NCBI GenBank assembly: GCA_031256615.1
Contig: JAIRQG010000018.1
Coordinates: forward strand, 1-6,496
Source of the DNA: Candidatus Methanoplasma sp.
Lineage (GTDB): Archaea > Thermoplasmatota > Thermoplasmata > Methanomassiliicoccales > Methanomethylophilaceae
Reading direction: 5' to 3'
DNA length: 6,496 bases
The translations under genes and the position numbers were made by a program. The notes beneath the pieces are model-generated. The model was not told the DNA's origin, searched no databases, and worked only from the letters and a program-made list of their open reading frames with translations. Positions 1-5,272 of the stretch are shown here, in pieces (position 1 is the first letter of the stretch; every line of letters begins with the position of its first letter).

Positions 1-419
1 GCCTCCCATGCCAGAAGCAGGAGGATGACGGTGTCGGCGCACATTGCCAGCATGCAGGAAATGAACAGTAAGCAGACAGATGCGGAGTATTTGCCTCCGG
101 CGGGGGTCGAGGCGGAACGTAGCATGTGGGACAGGACCGCCAGGAATACGATCGACGAGATGGAGATCATCATGGACGAAAGCTCGTCTATGAGCACGGA
201 GTAGGACCCCCATGCCGATGGGATCGGGAATGTATATGCGATATTCCCTCCGTAAAGGAACAGCGGATATGCCAATATCCCGAAGAATGCGGACAATCCG
301 CACAAGGATACGGCAATATGCCTGGAATGTCTTGCTGAGATCATCCCTGTCATCATCCCGATGGCCGCAGGGAGTAACATCAGGACCAAGTATATGCTGT
401 CATGCTCAGAAAACATCAT
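1..419 (-). CDS. Proton-translocating membrane subunit (NuoL/M/N, Ech/Hyf-like), N-terminal part
   Basis: The reverse strand is open from an ATG at 419 to the left edge (139 codons seen, C-terminus missing). It encodes a very hydrophobic protein with about four membrane segments. Residues around 75-95 read VLIDELSSMMISISS and the last visible stretch reads MCADTVILLLLAWEA. These match the layout of the proton-conducting subunits of complex I, Fpo, Mrp and membrane-bound [NiFe] hydrogenases: an I/V-D-x-LS helix, then an 'A-D-N/T-hhhhhhhWE' helix. In that family such subunits carry antiporter-like proton channels coupled to a redox module. Which complex this belongs to cannot be told from the N-terminus; an Ech/Hyf-type hydrogenase subunit or an Fpo-like subunit are both open. 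A second ATG follows at once (414-416); the weak AAAGGGA upstream suits either start. Confidence 0.72.
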   Translation of the reverse strand, partial: MMFSEHDSIYLVLMLLPAAIGMMTGMISARHSRHIAVSLCGLSAFFGILAYPLFLYGGNIAYTFPIPSAWGSYSVLIDELSSMMISISSIVFLAVLSHMLRSASTPAGGKYSASVCLLFISCMLAMCADTVILLLLAWE

Positions 420-440
420 GCATCCCTTTACAATCCGACA

Positions 441-455
441 TATCTGTACCAGATA
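441..455. repeat. Inverted repeat TATCTG-TAC-CAGATA
   Basis: A perfect 6-bp inverted repeat with a 3-bp centre lies 22-36 bases upstream of the start of the leftward membrane-subunit gene. Its size and symmetry fit a site for a dimeric helix-turn-helix regulator, but no second copy elsewhere in the window supports this. It could equally form a small hairpin in the leader RNA. Confidence 0.35.
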
Positions 456-474
456 CCCCTTATTTCTGTGATTA

Positions 475-488
475 ATCCATAAATGGAT
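475..488. repeat. Inverted repeat ATCCAT-AA-ATGGAT
   Basis: A perfect 6-bp inverted repeat with a 2-bp centre lies in the divergent intergenic region, just downstream (in the leftward direction) of the box A at 491-499. That is a usual operator position for an archaeal repressor. The sequence differs from the repeat at 441-455, so the two are not copies of one site. Confidence 0.35.
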
Positions 489-490
489 GC

Positions 491-499
491 TATTTAAAT
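491..499 (-). promoter_or_regulatory. Candidate TATA box for the leftward membrane-subunit gene
   Basis: The reverse strand carries ATTTAAATA here, a good archaeal box A match. A start site about 25 bases further on would fall near 467 and leave a leader of roughly 50 bases before the ATG at 419. The 14-bp inverted repeat at 475-488 would then lie between box A and the start site, and the 15-bp one at 441-455 in the leader. Confidence 0.4.
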
Positions 500-547
500 G
501 CTTTTATCCGCGGAGCGATAAAGCGTATATTTTCGGCTGTGTAAATA

Positions 548-555
548 TTTATATG
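548..555 (+). promoter_or_regulatory. TATA box of the small membrane-protein gene (leaderless)
   Basis: TTTATATG is centred 26-27 bases before the A of the ATG at 578. This is the box A distance expected if transcription starts at the start codon itself. No Shine-Dalgarno sequence is seen between them, so a leaderless mRNA is likely. Confidence 0.65.
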
Positions 556-577
556 GCAGAGAAGAATCTGTGGGTGC

Positions 578-943
578 ATGGCAAAGAAGAAAAGGCGCAT
601 AGTCGAAGAGAAAGAGGAGGAATATGAGTTCATACCTTCTGAGTTCGATGAGCGCGAATTCATTCTCAAGGATATCTACGGGACGAAGGTACTGTTCGTC
701 ATAACGGGCCTGGCGGTAGTGATGGGGATAATAGCCTCTTTGCTTTACATTTCCCTTAACGGCGACATGAGATGGATCGTCGCAACAATTTTGGTATTCG
801 CGATGGTACTTGCGATGAAGAAACTGCTCATGATGCTGGGATTCCGCGCCGATCTTCTTGAGATGAAGACCATGCTGGGGAATTATCTTATTTTCCTGAT
901 GCTTGCGCTGGGCGTGTGCATAGTGCTTATCAATGTGATCTGA
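578..943 (+). CDS. Small three-helix membrane protein, function unknown
   Basis: The 121-residue product has a highly charged N-terminal tail of about 36 residues (Lys/Arg cluster at 3-7, then a Glu-rich run). Three clear hydrophobic segments follow at about 38-60, 65-88 and 99-121, the last ending at the C-terminus. The positive residues after MA suggest the tail stays in the cytoplasm. I recognise no family, catalytic motif or binding motif. The ATG is supported by a TATA box at leaderless distance. The gene diverges from the proton-pump subunit and converges on cca with only four bases between the stop codons. Base and codon use look like those of the neighbours. Gene reality is well supported; the role is unknown. 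Confidence 0.8.
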   Translation: MAKKKRRIVEEKEEEYEFIPSEFDEREFILKDIYGTKVLFVITGLAVVMGIIASLLYISLNGDMRWIVATILVFAMVLAMKKLLMMLGFRADLLEMKTMLGNYLIFLMLALGVCIVLINVI

Positions 944-952
944 GCGCTCAGA
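939..952. repeat. 14-bp perfect palindrome spanning both convergent stop codons
   Basis: TCTGAGCGCTCAGA is its own reverse complement. The plus-strand TGA (941-943) and the minus-strand TGA (948-950) are its mirror halves. As RNA either strand can form a 5-bp stem with a GCGC loop. No T-run follows on either side, so it is not a clear terminator. It may be coincidence forced partly by the two tail-to-tail TGA codons. Confidence 0.5.
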
Positions 953-2273
953 CCTCCCAGCTGTTCATCGGGTCAAGTAATTCTGTGAGCAGCAAAGGGT
1001 TCGTCTCGTTAAGGGATGCTTCGTGATCCCTTATTTTCATATTATCGGGGTCTATCTCTCTTCCTATGCCGGAGACCGCCGCCTCGTCGGCAAGCATCTC
1101 CTTCGCGGTGAAGTACATCCTTTCAGCGATCACATTCCAGCACCCGTCCTCTATAAAGGGCGGGCCGTAGATGTTGTTCTTCCATTTTGAAAGGAAAGAA
1201 TCGGCCGCCCTTACCCAGACGGGCGGTCCCGCATGTTTATATGTTTTTGAGAGGACATCGCGCTCCAGTTCGAAGACGATCTCAAGCTTCTTTTCGTACA
1301 TCTCATGGACCGCTCTGAGCACGGTATAATCAAAATCGTTGAGTTTCCGGGTAAGCGCGTAGCGCGTTTTCCACAATTGAGAGTAAAGGTTGTCTTCGAT
1401 GACATCCGGCCGGTCGAAGACAACTGAAACTATCCTCGATCCGTTGTTGTCGGATATCGTCTGCAGTTTTTCCCTCGAGTAAGGCTGCCTGTCCAGAGGG
1501 AAGAAGAATTTATCTGACGGAGATGACAGATACGCCTTCGACGCCACTATGAAAAGCGCCATGGTGTCGAGGTGGACGGCGGAGGCCACATTCCTTTTCA
1601 GGTCCACGGGGTCATAGACGACCAAAGGACCCATTATCGGCGGTCCTTTCTTCTCGATCGATATCGCCGTTCCTTCTTTCCATCCGTTCGCTCCTTCCAG
1701 CACTCCGCGGAAGCTTCCGTAGCACAGGACGAGGAGTTCGCACAGGTACCCGGAGAATCCTCTTGTGTTGGGTTCCGCGCCGTACACTCCGATCCCTTTC
1801 ATGAACTTCTTGAGAAGACGGACCTCGTCCTTCTGCGAATCTTTGAGGTTATCGAGCATGTATTGGGTGTGGAAGGGGGTGCGGTCGACCGCCGTTCTCA
1901 GTTTATCCGTTGTTTTTATGGAATAGCTCGGTACAAGGTCGACATCCATGCCCCCGTACGTTCCGCGCGTATAGGGATGTTCGGAATACACCTTCTCTCC
2001 GTCCTTCATTACGGCCTCTCCGACGGAGAGTCCGATCGTTTCAAGCTCTCTGTGAGAGACGGTCTCCGGGAAAAGAATGAAAAGATCGATGTCAGGATCG
2101 GACAGGTATGTGCCTTTGGCATATGATCCGACAAAACGGGTCTCCACGCCTATGTTGTGTTCTTTGACGTAGTCCTCGACTTCTTTCTTCAAAGCGTTTG
2201 CGATGCCGTCAATCCGCTTCACTTCCTCCGCGGTCGGTTTGATCCTCTCCAATACTTTGGACTCCAAACTCAT
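948..2273 (-). CDS. cca: CCA tRNA nucleotidyltransferase (archaeal class I)
   Basis: This enzyme adds or repairs the 3'-terminal CCA of tRNAs in the cytoplasm, using CTP and ATP without a nucleic acid template. From the ATG at 2273 it has 441 residues, close to the roughly 437 of the Archaeoglobus enzyme. Counted from that Met, the polymerase signature GSYAKGT is at 49-55, the paired carboxylates DID at 61-63, and the third carboxylate in VDLVP at Asp112. RTPFH is at 131-135. The spacings from the second to the third carboxylate (49) and on to this His (23) equal those I recall for the Archaeoglobus protein. The archaeal-type central blocks GVYGAE, GFSGYL and DPVDLKRNV follow. A GTG at 2286-2288 would add five residues, but the TATA-like ACTTAAAT at 2296-2303 is centred 26-27 bases before the ATG at 2273, so the ATG and a leaderless message are preferred. 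Confidence 0.96.
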   Translation of the reverse strand: MSLESKVLERIKPTAEEVKRIDGIANALKKEVEDYVKEHNIGVETRFVGSYAKGTYLSDPDIDLFILFPETVSHRELETIGLSVGEAVMKDGEKVYSEHPYTRGTYGGMDVDLVPSYSIKTTDKLRTAVDRTPFHTQYMLDNLKDSQKDEVRLLKKFMKGIGVYGAEPNTRGFSGYLCELLVLCYGSFRGVLEGANGWKEGTAISIEKKGPPIMGPLVVYDPVDLKRNVASAVHLDTMALFIVASKAYLSSPSDKFFFPLDRQPYSREKLQTISDNNGSRIVSVVFDRPDVIEDNLYSQLWKTRYALTRKLNDFDYTVLRAVHEMYEKKLEIVFELERDVLSKTYKHAGPPVWVRAADSFLSKWKNNIYGPPFIEDGCWNVIAERMYFTAKEMLADEAAVSGIGREIDPDNMKIRDHEASLNETNPLLLTELLDPMNSWEV

Positions 2274-2295
2274 TGGAGAAAATAGCACGTTGTGG

Positions 2296-2303
2296 ATTTA
2301 AGT
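2296..2303 (-). promoter_or_regulatory. TATA-like box of cca
   Basis: ACTTAAAT on the reverse strand is centred 26-27 bases before the ATG at 2273. This suggests cca has its own leaderless transcript rather than depending on read-through from the upstream hydrolase gene. Confidence 0.5.
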
Positions 2304-2311
2304 ATTGTCCG

Positions 2312-2319
2312 AAATAAAA
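2312..2319 (-). terminator. T-rich stretch after the MBL hydrolase gene
   Basis: The reverse strand reads TTTTATTT starting seven bases after the hydrolase stop codon. Archaeal termination often uses such U-rich runs without a stable hairpin. It lies just ahead of the cca promoter, which fits separate transcription of the two genes. Confidence 0.35.
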
Positions 2320-2325
2320 CGCTTT

Positions 2326-3162
2326 TCAGGGGGAACTGTCAGGTATCCACTCGTCGTTGTATGTTTTGGATTGTGAGAGAGAAATGACCTCTCCGACATC
2401 CAATATGTCCAGGTCCCGGACGGATATCGTTCTCACGCCGGTCCTTTTTTCTGTCTCCAGCGCCTGTTTTTCCGGACCGTTCTTTATCATCAGTATCCCC
2501 AAATGGATGAAGACCGCCAATTCCGGCTTGACAAGACCGATGAATGAAACAGCATCCTCTGTGCACAGATGATACGGTATCTGCATGTCGTTCGGGGTCG
2601 TGACAGGGAGTATCAGCACGCGGCTCCCTCTGTGCTGCAGGGCGATCTCCTCGGAATAGCCGGTATCGCTGACGTAGGAGACGGTCCCGCAGCCGCTTTC
2701 GAACTTGAACCCCACATTGGTAGGGTCGCTGTGGTCCGTTCTGCATATTTCCGTTCTCATGCCGTCCACATCAACGACCGTGCCGGGTTCAAGCACGTTC
2801 ACATCCCTGACGAGATCCAAATGATATTTCGAGATGCAGGGTCCCAGCTTCCCTTTCCCGCTGACGACGGTGGGGCTGCCGTAAAGGCGCCCTCTTTTCT
2901 TCCAGCATCCGAAGGTCATCCCCTCGATGACCGATTCGGCATCCGAATAATGATCGGGATGCGCATGGGAGATGATCAAAGAATCTGTTTTTGACGGATC
3001 GTAATGTATCCTCCTCATATTGGTCAGGGCCCCCGGCCCAGGATCGATGTGCAGATGCTTCCCGTCGCCGTGTTCCACAAGTATTCCTCCAGTTGAGCGG
3101 GTCTGATACATGGTGGTGTGCCTTCCGCCGCCGGTACCAAGGAATATCATTCGGAACACCAT
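2326..3162 (-). CDS. Metallo-beta-lactamase-fold hydrolase, RNase Z-like core without the tRNA arm
   Basis: The 278-residue protein is predicted to be a soluble two-zinc hydrolase. Visible ligands are HAHPDH at 66-71 (His66, His68, Asp70, His71), His144 in TDHS, Asp166 in SDTG and His220. His198 in YHLCTEDA sits 22 residues before His220, the same spacing as the proton-donor His in RNase Z. The N-terminal FLGTGGG is also typical of that branch. The His144-Asp166 gap is only 22 residues, about 50 shorter than in RNase Z, where this segment holds the flexible tRNA-binding arm. It may therefore act on another ester or phosphodiester, as PhnP-like relatives do. It lies directly upstream of cca on the same strand. 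Met5 (MIFLGTGG) is an alternative start; the TATA-like element at 3183-3190 suits the first ATG. The fold is sure, the substrate is not. Confidence 0.88.
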   Translation of the reverse strand: MVFRMIFLGTGGGRHTTMYQTRSTGGILVEHGDGKHLHIDPGPGALTNMRRIHYDPSKTDSLIISHAHPDHYSDAESVIEGMTFGCWKKRGRLYGSPTVVSGKGKLGPCISKYHLDLVRDVNVLEPGTVVDVDGMRTEICRTDHSDPTNVGFKFESGCGTVSYVSDTGYSEEIALQHRGSRVLILPVTTPNDMQIPYHLCTEDAVSFIGLVKPELAVFIHLGILMIKNGPEKQALETEKRTGVRTISVRDLDILDVGEVISLSQSKTYNDEWIPDSSP

Positions 3163-3182
3163 GCTGTTGGATAGCTGTATCT

Positions 3183-3190
3183 CTATATCT
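3183..3190 (-). promoter_or_regulatory. TATA-like box of the MBL hydrolase gene
   Basis: The reverse strand reads AGATATAG preceded by an A7 run, about 25 bases before the ATG at 3162, consistent with a leaderless or nearly leaderless message. A second A/T box (TAATTAAATA on this strand, 3231-3240) would give a leader of about 45 bases instead. Confidence 0.4.
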
Positions 3191-3251
3191 TTTTTTCAAT
3201 CTGCAGGATCGCTTTGTTGATTTGAGGTCTTATTTAATTAATACTTGTTCC

Positions 3252-3341
3252 ATGAGAACAAAATTCGTATGCTCCCAGTGCGGCTCCAAAAACATATATC
3301 GCAATATCTATCATGTTTTCCCGCTCAGCAGGTTAATATAA
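3252..3341 (+). other. 29-codon zinc-ribbon-like micro-ORF, possible gene remnant
   Basis: From the ATG at 3252 the frame reads MRTKFVCSQCGSKNIYRN and ends with TAA at 3339-3341. The CxxCGSxN pattern is the first half of a zinc ribbon as found at the N-terminus of many archaeal small proteins, transcription factors and some transposases. The second Cys pair needed to bind zinc is absent. It may be the decayed front of a longer gene, a very short real protein, or chance. No ribosome binding site is seen and the nearest A/T box (3231-3238) is too close for a leaderless start at 3252. The candidate RNA promoter overlaps its last codons. Confidence 0.25.
3333..3340 (+). promoter_or_regulatory. 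Candidate TATA box of the structured RNA element
   Basis: TTAATATA fits box A and predicts a start at about 3360-3366, at the foot of the first helix of the structured element. No protein reading frame begins there. Confidence 0.4.
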
Positions 3342-3357
3342 TCGAGCCAGATATGAT

Positions 3358-3477
3358 GCGATGCCGGTTTGGTGGGAAGCTCCCGGGTTCGGGGTGCTTC
3401 ATCACTCGAGCCCGGGGGACCGCTTCCGGTGGGAGGTGTTTACATCGCCTGTAAGGGCTGATACCTTAGGATTCGGA
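3358..3477 (+). ncRNA. Candidate structured small RNA, family unknown
   Basis: About 120 bases fold into nested helices. P1 pairs GCGATG (3358-3363) with CATCGC (3443-3448). P2 pairs GGAAG (3375-3379) with CTTCC (3423-3427). P3 is a 14-bp stem, 3380-3393 with 3405-3418, closing an 11-base loop; three of its pairs are G-U. A last hairpin pairs CCT+AAGG (3448-3450, 3453-3456) with CCTTAGG (3464-3470); it shares base 3448 with P1. The G-U pairs would become A-C mismatches on the other strand, so transcription is probably rightward. A TATA box lies at the right distance upstream and a T6 run follows. GGTGGGA occurs twice (3371-3377, 3428-3434), once on each side of P2-P3 and overlapping P2 by a few bases. 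It does not match my memory of 5S rRNA, tRNA, SRP RNA, RNase P RNA or a known riboswitch. Existence as an RNA gene is inference from structure and signals. Confidence 0.42.
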
Positions 3478-3483
3478 TTTTTT
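3478..3483 (+). terminator. T6 terminator after the structured element
   Basis: Six T's follow the CCTTAGG arm of the last hairpin by seven bases. Runs of this length act as archaeal transcription terminators. It would end the candidate RNA at about 120 bases. Confidence 0.45.
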
Positions 3484-3701
3484 CCCGTTTGGTGATTGAA
3501 ATCATCATTACCCGGAGATGAGCTGGGCGATTGATCCACGAAAGGACCTGGCCCCCTTGGGGGTCGTTAACCTCTATATTTGATAGGGATAGCTCTCTAC
3601 TTAAATTCATTGTTAAAACTTGATTCTTACAGTTTGTTTTTCATTCATCAGTATCTCGATTCACGGATTTTACTCCTTTGTCTGTTCAGTGAATGTGTGT
3701 T
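3484..3701 (+). other. Gene-free stretch with further hairpins and A/T boxes
   Basis: No convincing gene lies here. The first part is GC-rich and holds three hairpins: GGTGAT-TGAA-ATCATC (3491-3506), a 5-bp stem at 3511-3527, and a strong GACC/CCC-GGG/GGTC stem at 3545-3565. From about 3570 the composition turns A/T-rich, with TATA-like CTATATTTG near 3573 and CTTAAAT near 3600, but neither leads into a supported reading frame. The hairpins could extend the upstream RNA past its T6 run or be a separate element. Confidence 0.4.
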
Positions 3702-3718
3702 TAACTCAATATGAGTTA
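3702..3718. repeat. Inverted repeat TAACTC-AATAT-GAGTTA at the end of the small leftward ORF
   Basis: Six-bp arms surround a 5-base centre. The right arm contains the TAA stop of the leftward 67-codon frame. In that frame's transcript it could form a weak 3' hairpin, but no T-run follows. Confidence 0.35.
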
Positions 3719-3919
3719 GCGACCACTTGGATTGGGATTGGGAGGAAGATGCTCAGGCATCCCGCAGGCGATCATTATGTCAAAGAGGATATCTGCGATG
3801 GTCTCACACCTGTCGTTGCCTTCTTTCTGTATCCTCCTGTTTCCGTTAAGATCGAGGAGGTATGGGTCATCGTATTTGTCTACGCGGCCGTCCCATTCTA
3901 TTTGATTTTGAAGATTCAA
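3716..3919 (-). CDS. Hypothetical 67-residue protein or gene remnant, TTG start
   Basis: The reverse frame encodes a soluble, Asp/Asn-rich product containing IEWDGRVDKYDDPY and ending GMPEHLPPNPNPSGR. Codon choice (AGG for Arg, ATA for Ile, GAC, CTC) matches the clear genes nearby, and the protein looks more natural than the Cys-rich hydrophobic product of the opposite strand. The only start is TTG at 3917-3919, with an in-frame TAA immediately before it and AGGA about ten bases upstream. This may be a real small gene with a rare start, or the remains of a longer gene that lost its front. I recognise no family. It faces away from the deaminase gene at 3983. Confidence 0.42.
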   Translation of the reverse strand: MNLQNQIEWDGRVDKYDDPYLLDLNGNRRIQKEGNDRCETIADILFDIMIACGMPEHLPPNPNPSGR

Positions 3920-3982
3920 TTATGATTTTTCCTGAGCCTCAATCTGCGAAATGGTTATTACAGTAAATCGAAATCCAGACAC

Positions 3983-5272
3983 ATGATTACAGTCGTAAGG
4001 GATGCATGGATAGTCACGCAGGACCCCCGAAGAAGCATAATAAGGGGCGATGTTGTCATCGACGGGGAGAGAATAGCATCTGTCGGGAAAACATATAAAG
4101 GGGAAGCGGACAGAGAGATCGATGCATCGGGAGATATCGTCATTCCCGGACTGATAAACACCCATACGCATGTTGCGATGACCGTCATGAAAGGCGTCGT
4201 CGATGATATCCCGTTCCCAAAGTTCCTTGAAAGGGTGTTCAGGATAGACTCTGACAGAACAGACAAAGACCTGGAGATAGGCACGAAGATCGGATGCGCG
4301 GAGATGATCCGCAGCGGCACGACCACTTTTGTCGATCTATATTATTCCGAGGATGTGATCGCAAAGGCAACGGCGGAAGCGGGGATAAGAGGGGTGCTGT
4401 GCTGGTGCGTCCTCGATGAAGAGCTGACGACCCAAAAAGGAAACCCTTTGCAGAACTGCAAGAGATTCTATGACGGGTTCAGGAACAAAAGAAAGATAGT
4501 TCCTGGAGTAGGGCTGCAGGGAGTATACGTCTGCAATGAAGAGACATGCAAGGGAGCGAAGGAATTCTCCGATGAGAAGGACATCCCGCTGACGTTCCAT
4601 CTTTCGGAGACCAGGGAAGAGGTCAACAACCACAGGAAGAAAACGGGAAAGAGACCGGCCGAATGGCTGAATGACATAGGCGTGCTTGGTAAGAACGCGA
4701 TCGCCGCACATTCAGCGTGGCTGACGATGAATGAAGTTAGATCAATGGCCGATGCCGGGATGTCGATCTCATCATGCCCGGTATCCAACATGAAATTGGC
4801 GACGGGAGGGGTGGCCCCCATACCGGAGTTCCAGAAATACGGAGTGAACGTCACGGTCGGGACGGACGGGAGCACGACCAACAACAGCCTTGACCTGATG
4901 GCCGAGATGAAAACGCTGGGGCTGCTTCAGAAGTCGAGCAGATGGGACCCGACGGTCGCGAAAGCGCAGGAGCTTTTGGATTTTGTTACAGTGAACGCCG
5001 CAAAGGCGATAGGGATGCAGGATTCCCTCGGATCGGTGGAAGCAGGGAAATACGCAGACATTGTGATCCTTGACGGCGGAGCGCCCAACCTCAGGCCGCT
5101 GCTCCCGGAGAACATGATATCGAACATCGTCTATTCCGGTTCATCCTCTAATGTGAAAACAGTGATGTGCCAGGGAGACATTGTTCTGGAGAGCGGCAGG
5201 ATGATCACCGTCAACGAAAAAGAGGTGCTGTCCGAGTCGGAGGAGATATGGCGCTCACTGTGTCTGAGATGA
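3983..5272 (+). CDS. Amidohydrolase, S-adenosylhomocysteine/5'-methylthioadenosine deaminase-like
   Basis: The 429-residue product is a cytosolic metal-dependent deaminase of the MtaD/DadD family, which converts the adenine of S-adenosylhomocysteine, methylthioadenosine, 5'-deoxyadenosine or adenosine to hypoxanthine. Metal ligands are His61 and His63 in NTHTH, His206 in FHLSET, His243 in AAHSAW and Asp295 in GTDG. Glu209 is the expected purine-contacting acid. DDIPF and SGTTTF are family blocks, and residues 350-362 (GSVEAGKYADIVI) are the usual return strand of the flanking beta domain. The stretch GLQGVYVC has Gln179 where characterised enzymes have a substrate-contacting His 27 residues before the metal His. 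Asp89 replaces a Glu of the ribose-binding segment. These changes suggest an archaeal side branch whose preferred substrate may differ. No Shine-Dalgarno site precedes the ATG; TTATTACA at 3955-3962 is a weak TATA candidate at leaderless distance. It overlaps the PHP gene. Confidence 0.9.
   Translation: MITVVRDAWIVTQDPRRSIIRGDVVIDGERIASVGKTYKGEADREIDASGDIVIPGLINTHTHVAMTVMKGVVDDIPFPKFLERVFRIDSDRTDKDLEIGTKIGCAEMIRSGTTTFVDLYYSEDVIAKATAEAGIRGVLCWCVLDEELTTQKGNPLQNCKRFYDGFRNKRKIVPGVGLQGVYVCNEETCKGAKEFSDEKDIPLTFHLSETREEVNNHRKKTGKRPAEWLNDIGVLGKNAIAAHSAWLTMNEVRSMADAGMSISSCPVSNMKLATGGVAPIPEFQKYGVNVTVGTDGSTTNNSLDLMAEMKTLGLLQKSSRWDPTVAKAQELLDFVTVNAAKAIGMQDSLGSVEAGKYADIVILDGGAPNLRPLLPENMISNIVYSGSSSNVKTVMCQGDIVLESGRMITVNEKEVLSESEEIWRSLCLR
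5239..5245 (+). promoter_or_regulatory. Ribosome binding site deciding the PHP-gene start
   Basis: GGAGGAG lies inside the end of the deaminase gene, with the GGAGG core four bases before the ATG at 5248. Its extended match to the archaeal anti-Shine-Dalgarno tail favours this ATG over the in-frame ATG at 5269 and over upstream in-frame starts. It implies translation from a shared message. Confidence 0.6.

Noticed and set aside
212..475. Rightward frames in the first 475 bases
   Set aside because: They are shadows of the leftward membrane-subunit gene; their products are Arg/Ser-rich with no motif.
1572..2126. Long rightward frame of 184 codons
   Set aside because: It is antisense to the catalytic part of cca, whose motifs are unmistakable.
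2569..2994. Rightward frame opposite the MBL gene
   Set aside because: It is antisense to the zinc-ligand motifs of the hydrolase and shows no promoter or ribosome site.
3370..3405. Reverse strand reads CCCCGAACCCGGGAG, like loop C of 5S rRNA
   Set aside because: The rest of the 5S pattern (5' GCCATAGC-like segment, UAAGCC, the closing helix of the two ends) is missing, and the P3 stem pairs better as plus-strand RNA.
3364..3430. tRNA-like start GCCGGTT with GGTTCGGGG
   Set aside because: No cloverleaf forms; there is no proper D arm or TpsiC arm and the long GC stem occupies the region.
3352..3461. ATGATGC and CTGA look like C and D boxes of an archaeal guide RNA
   Set aside because: They are about 100 bases apart, far more than a C/D sRNA, no C'/D' pair is present, and the C box is imperfect.
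3440..3475. GCCTGTAAGGG resembles the CCUGUAA of the SRP RNA Alu domain
   Set aside because: No helix 8 consensus (GGAAGG / AGCAG) and no long helix 5 can be found nearby, and the upstream P1-P3 fold does not fit SRP RNA.
3620..3925. Rightward 101-codon frame
   Set aside because: TTG start, Cys-rich hydrophobic product with unlikely codons, and it lies opposite a frame with better coding character.
5167..5247. 27-residue N-terminal extension of the PHP protein
   Set aside because: It lies wholly inside the deaminase gene, is Arg-rich and without motif, while GGAGG supports the ATG at 5248.
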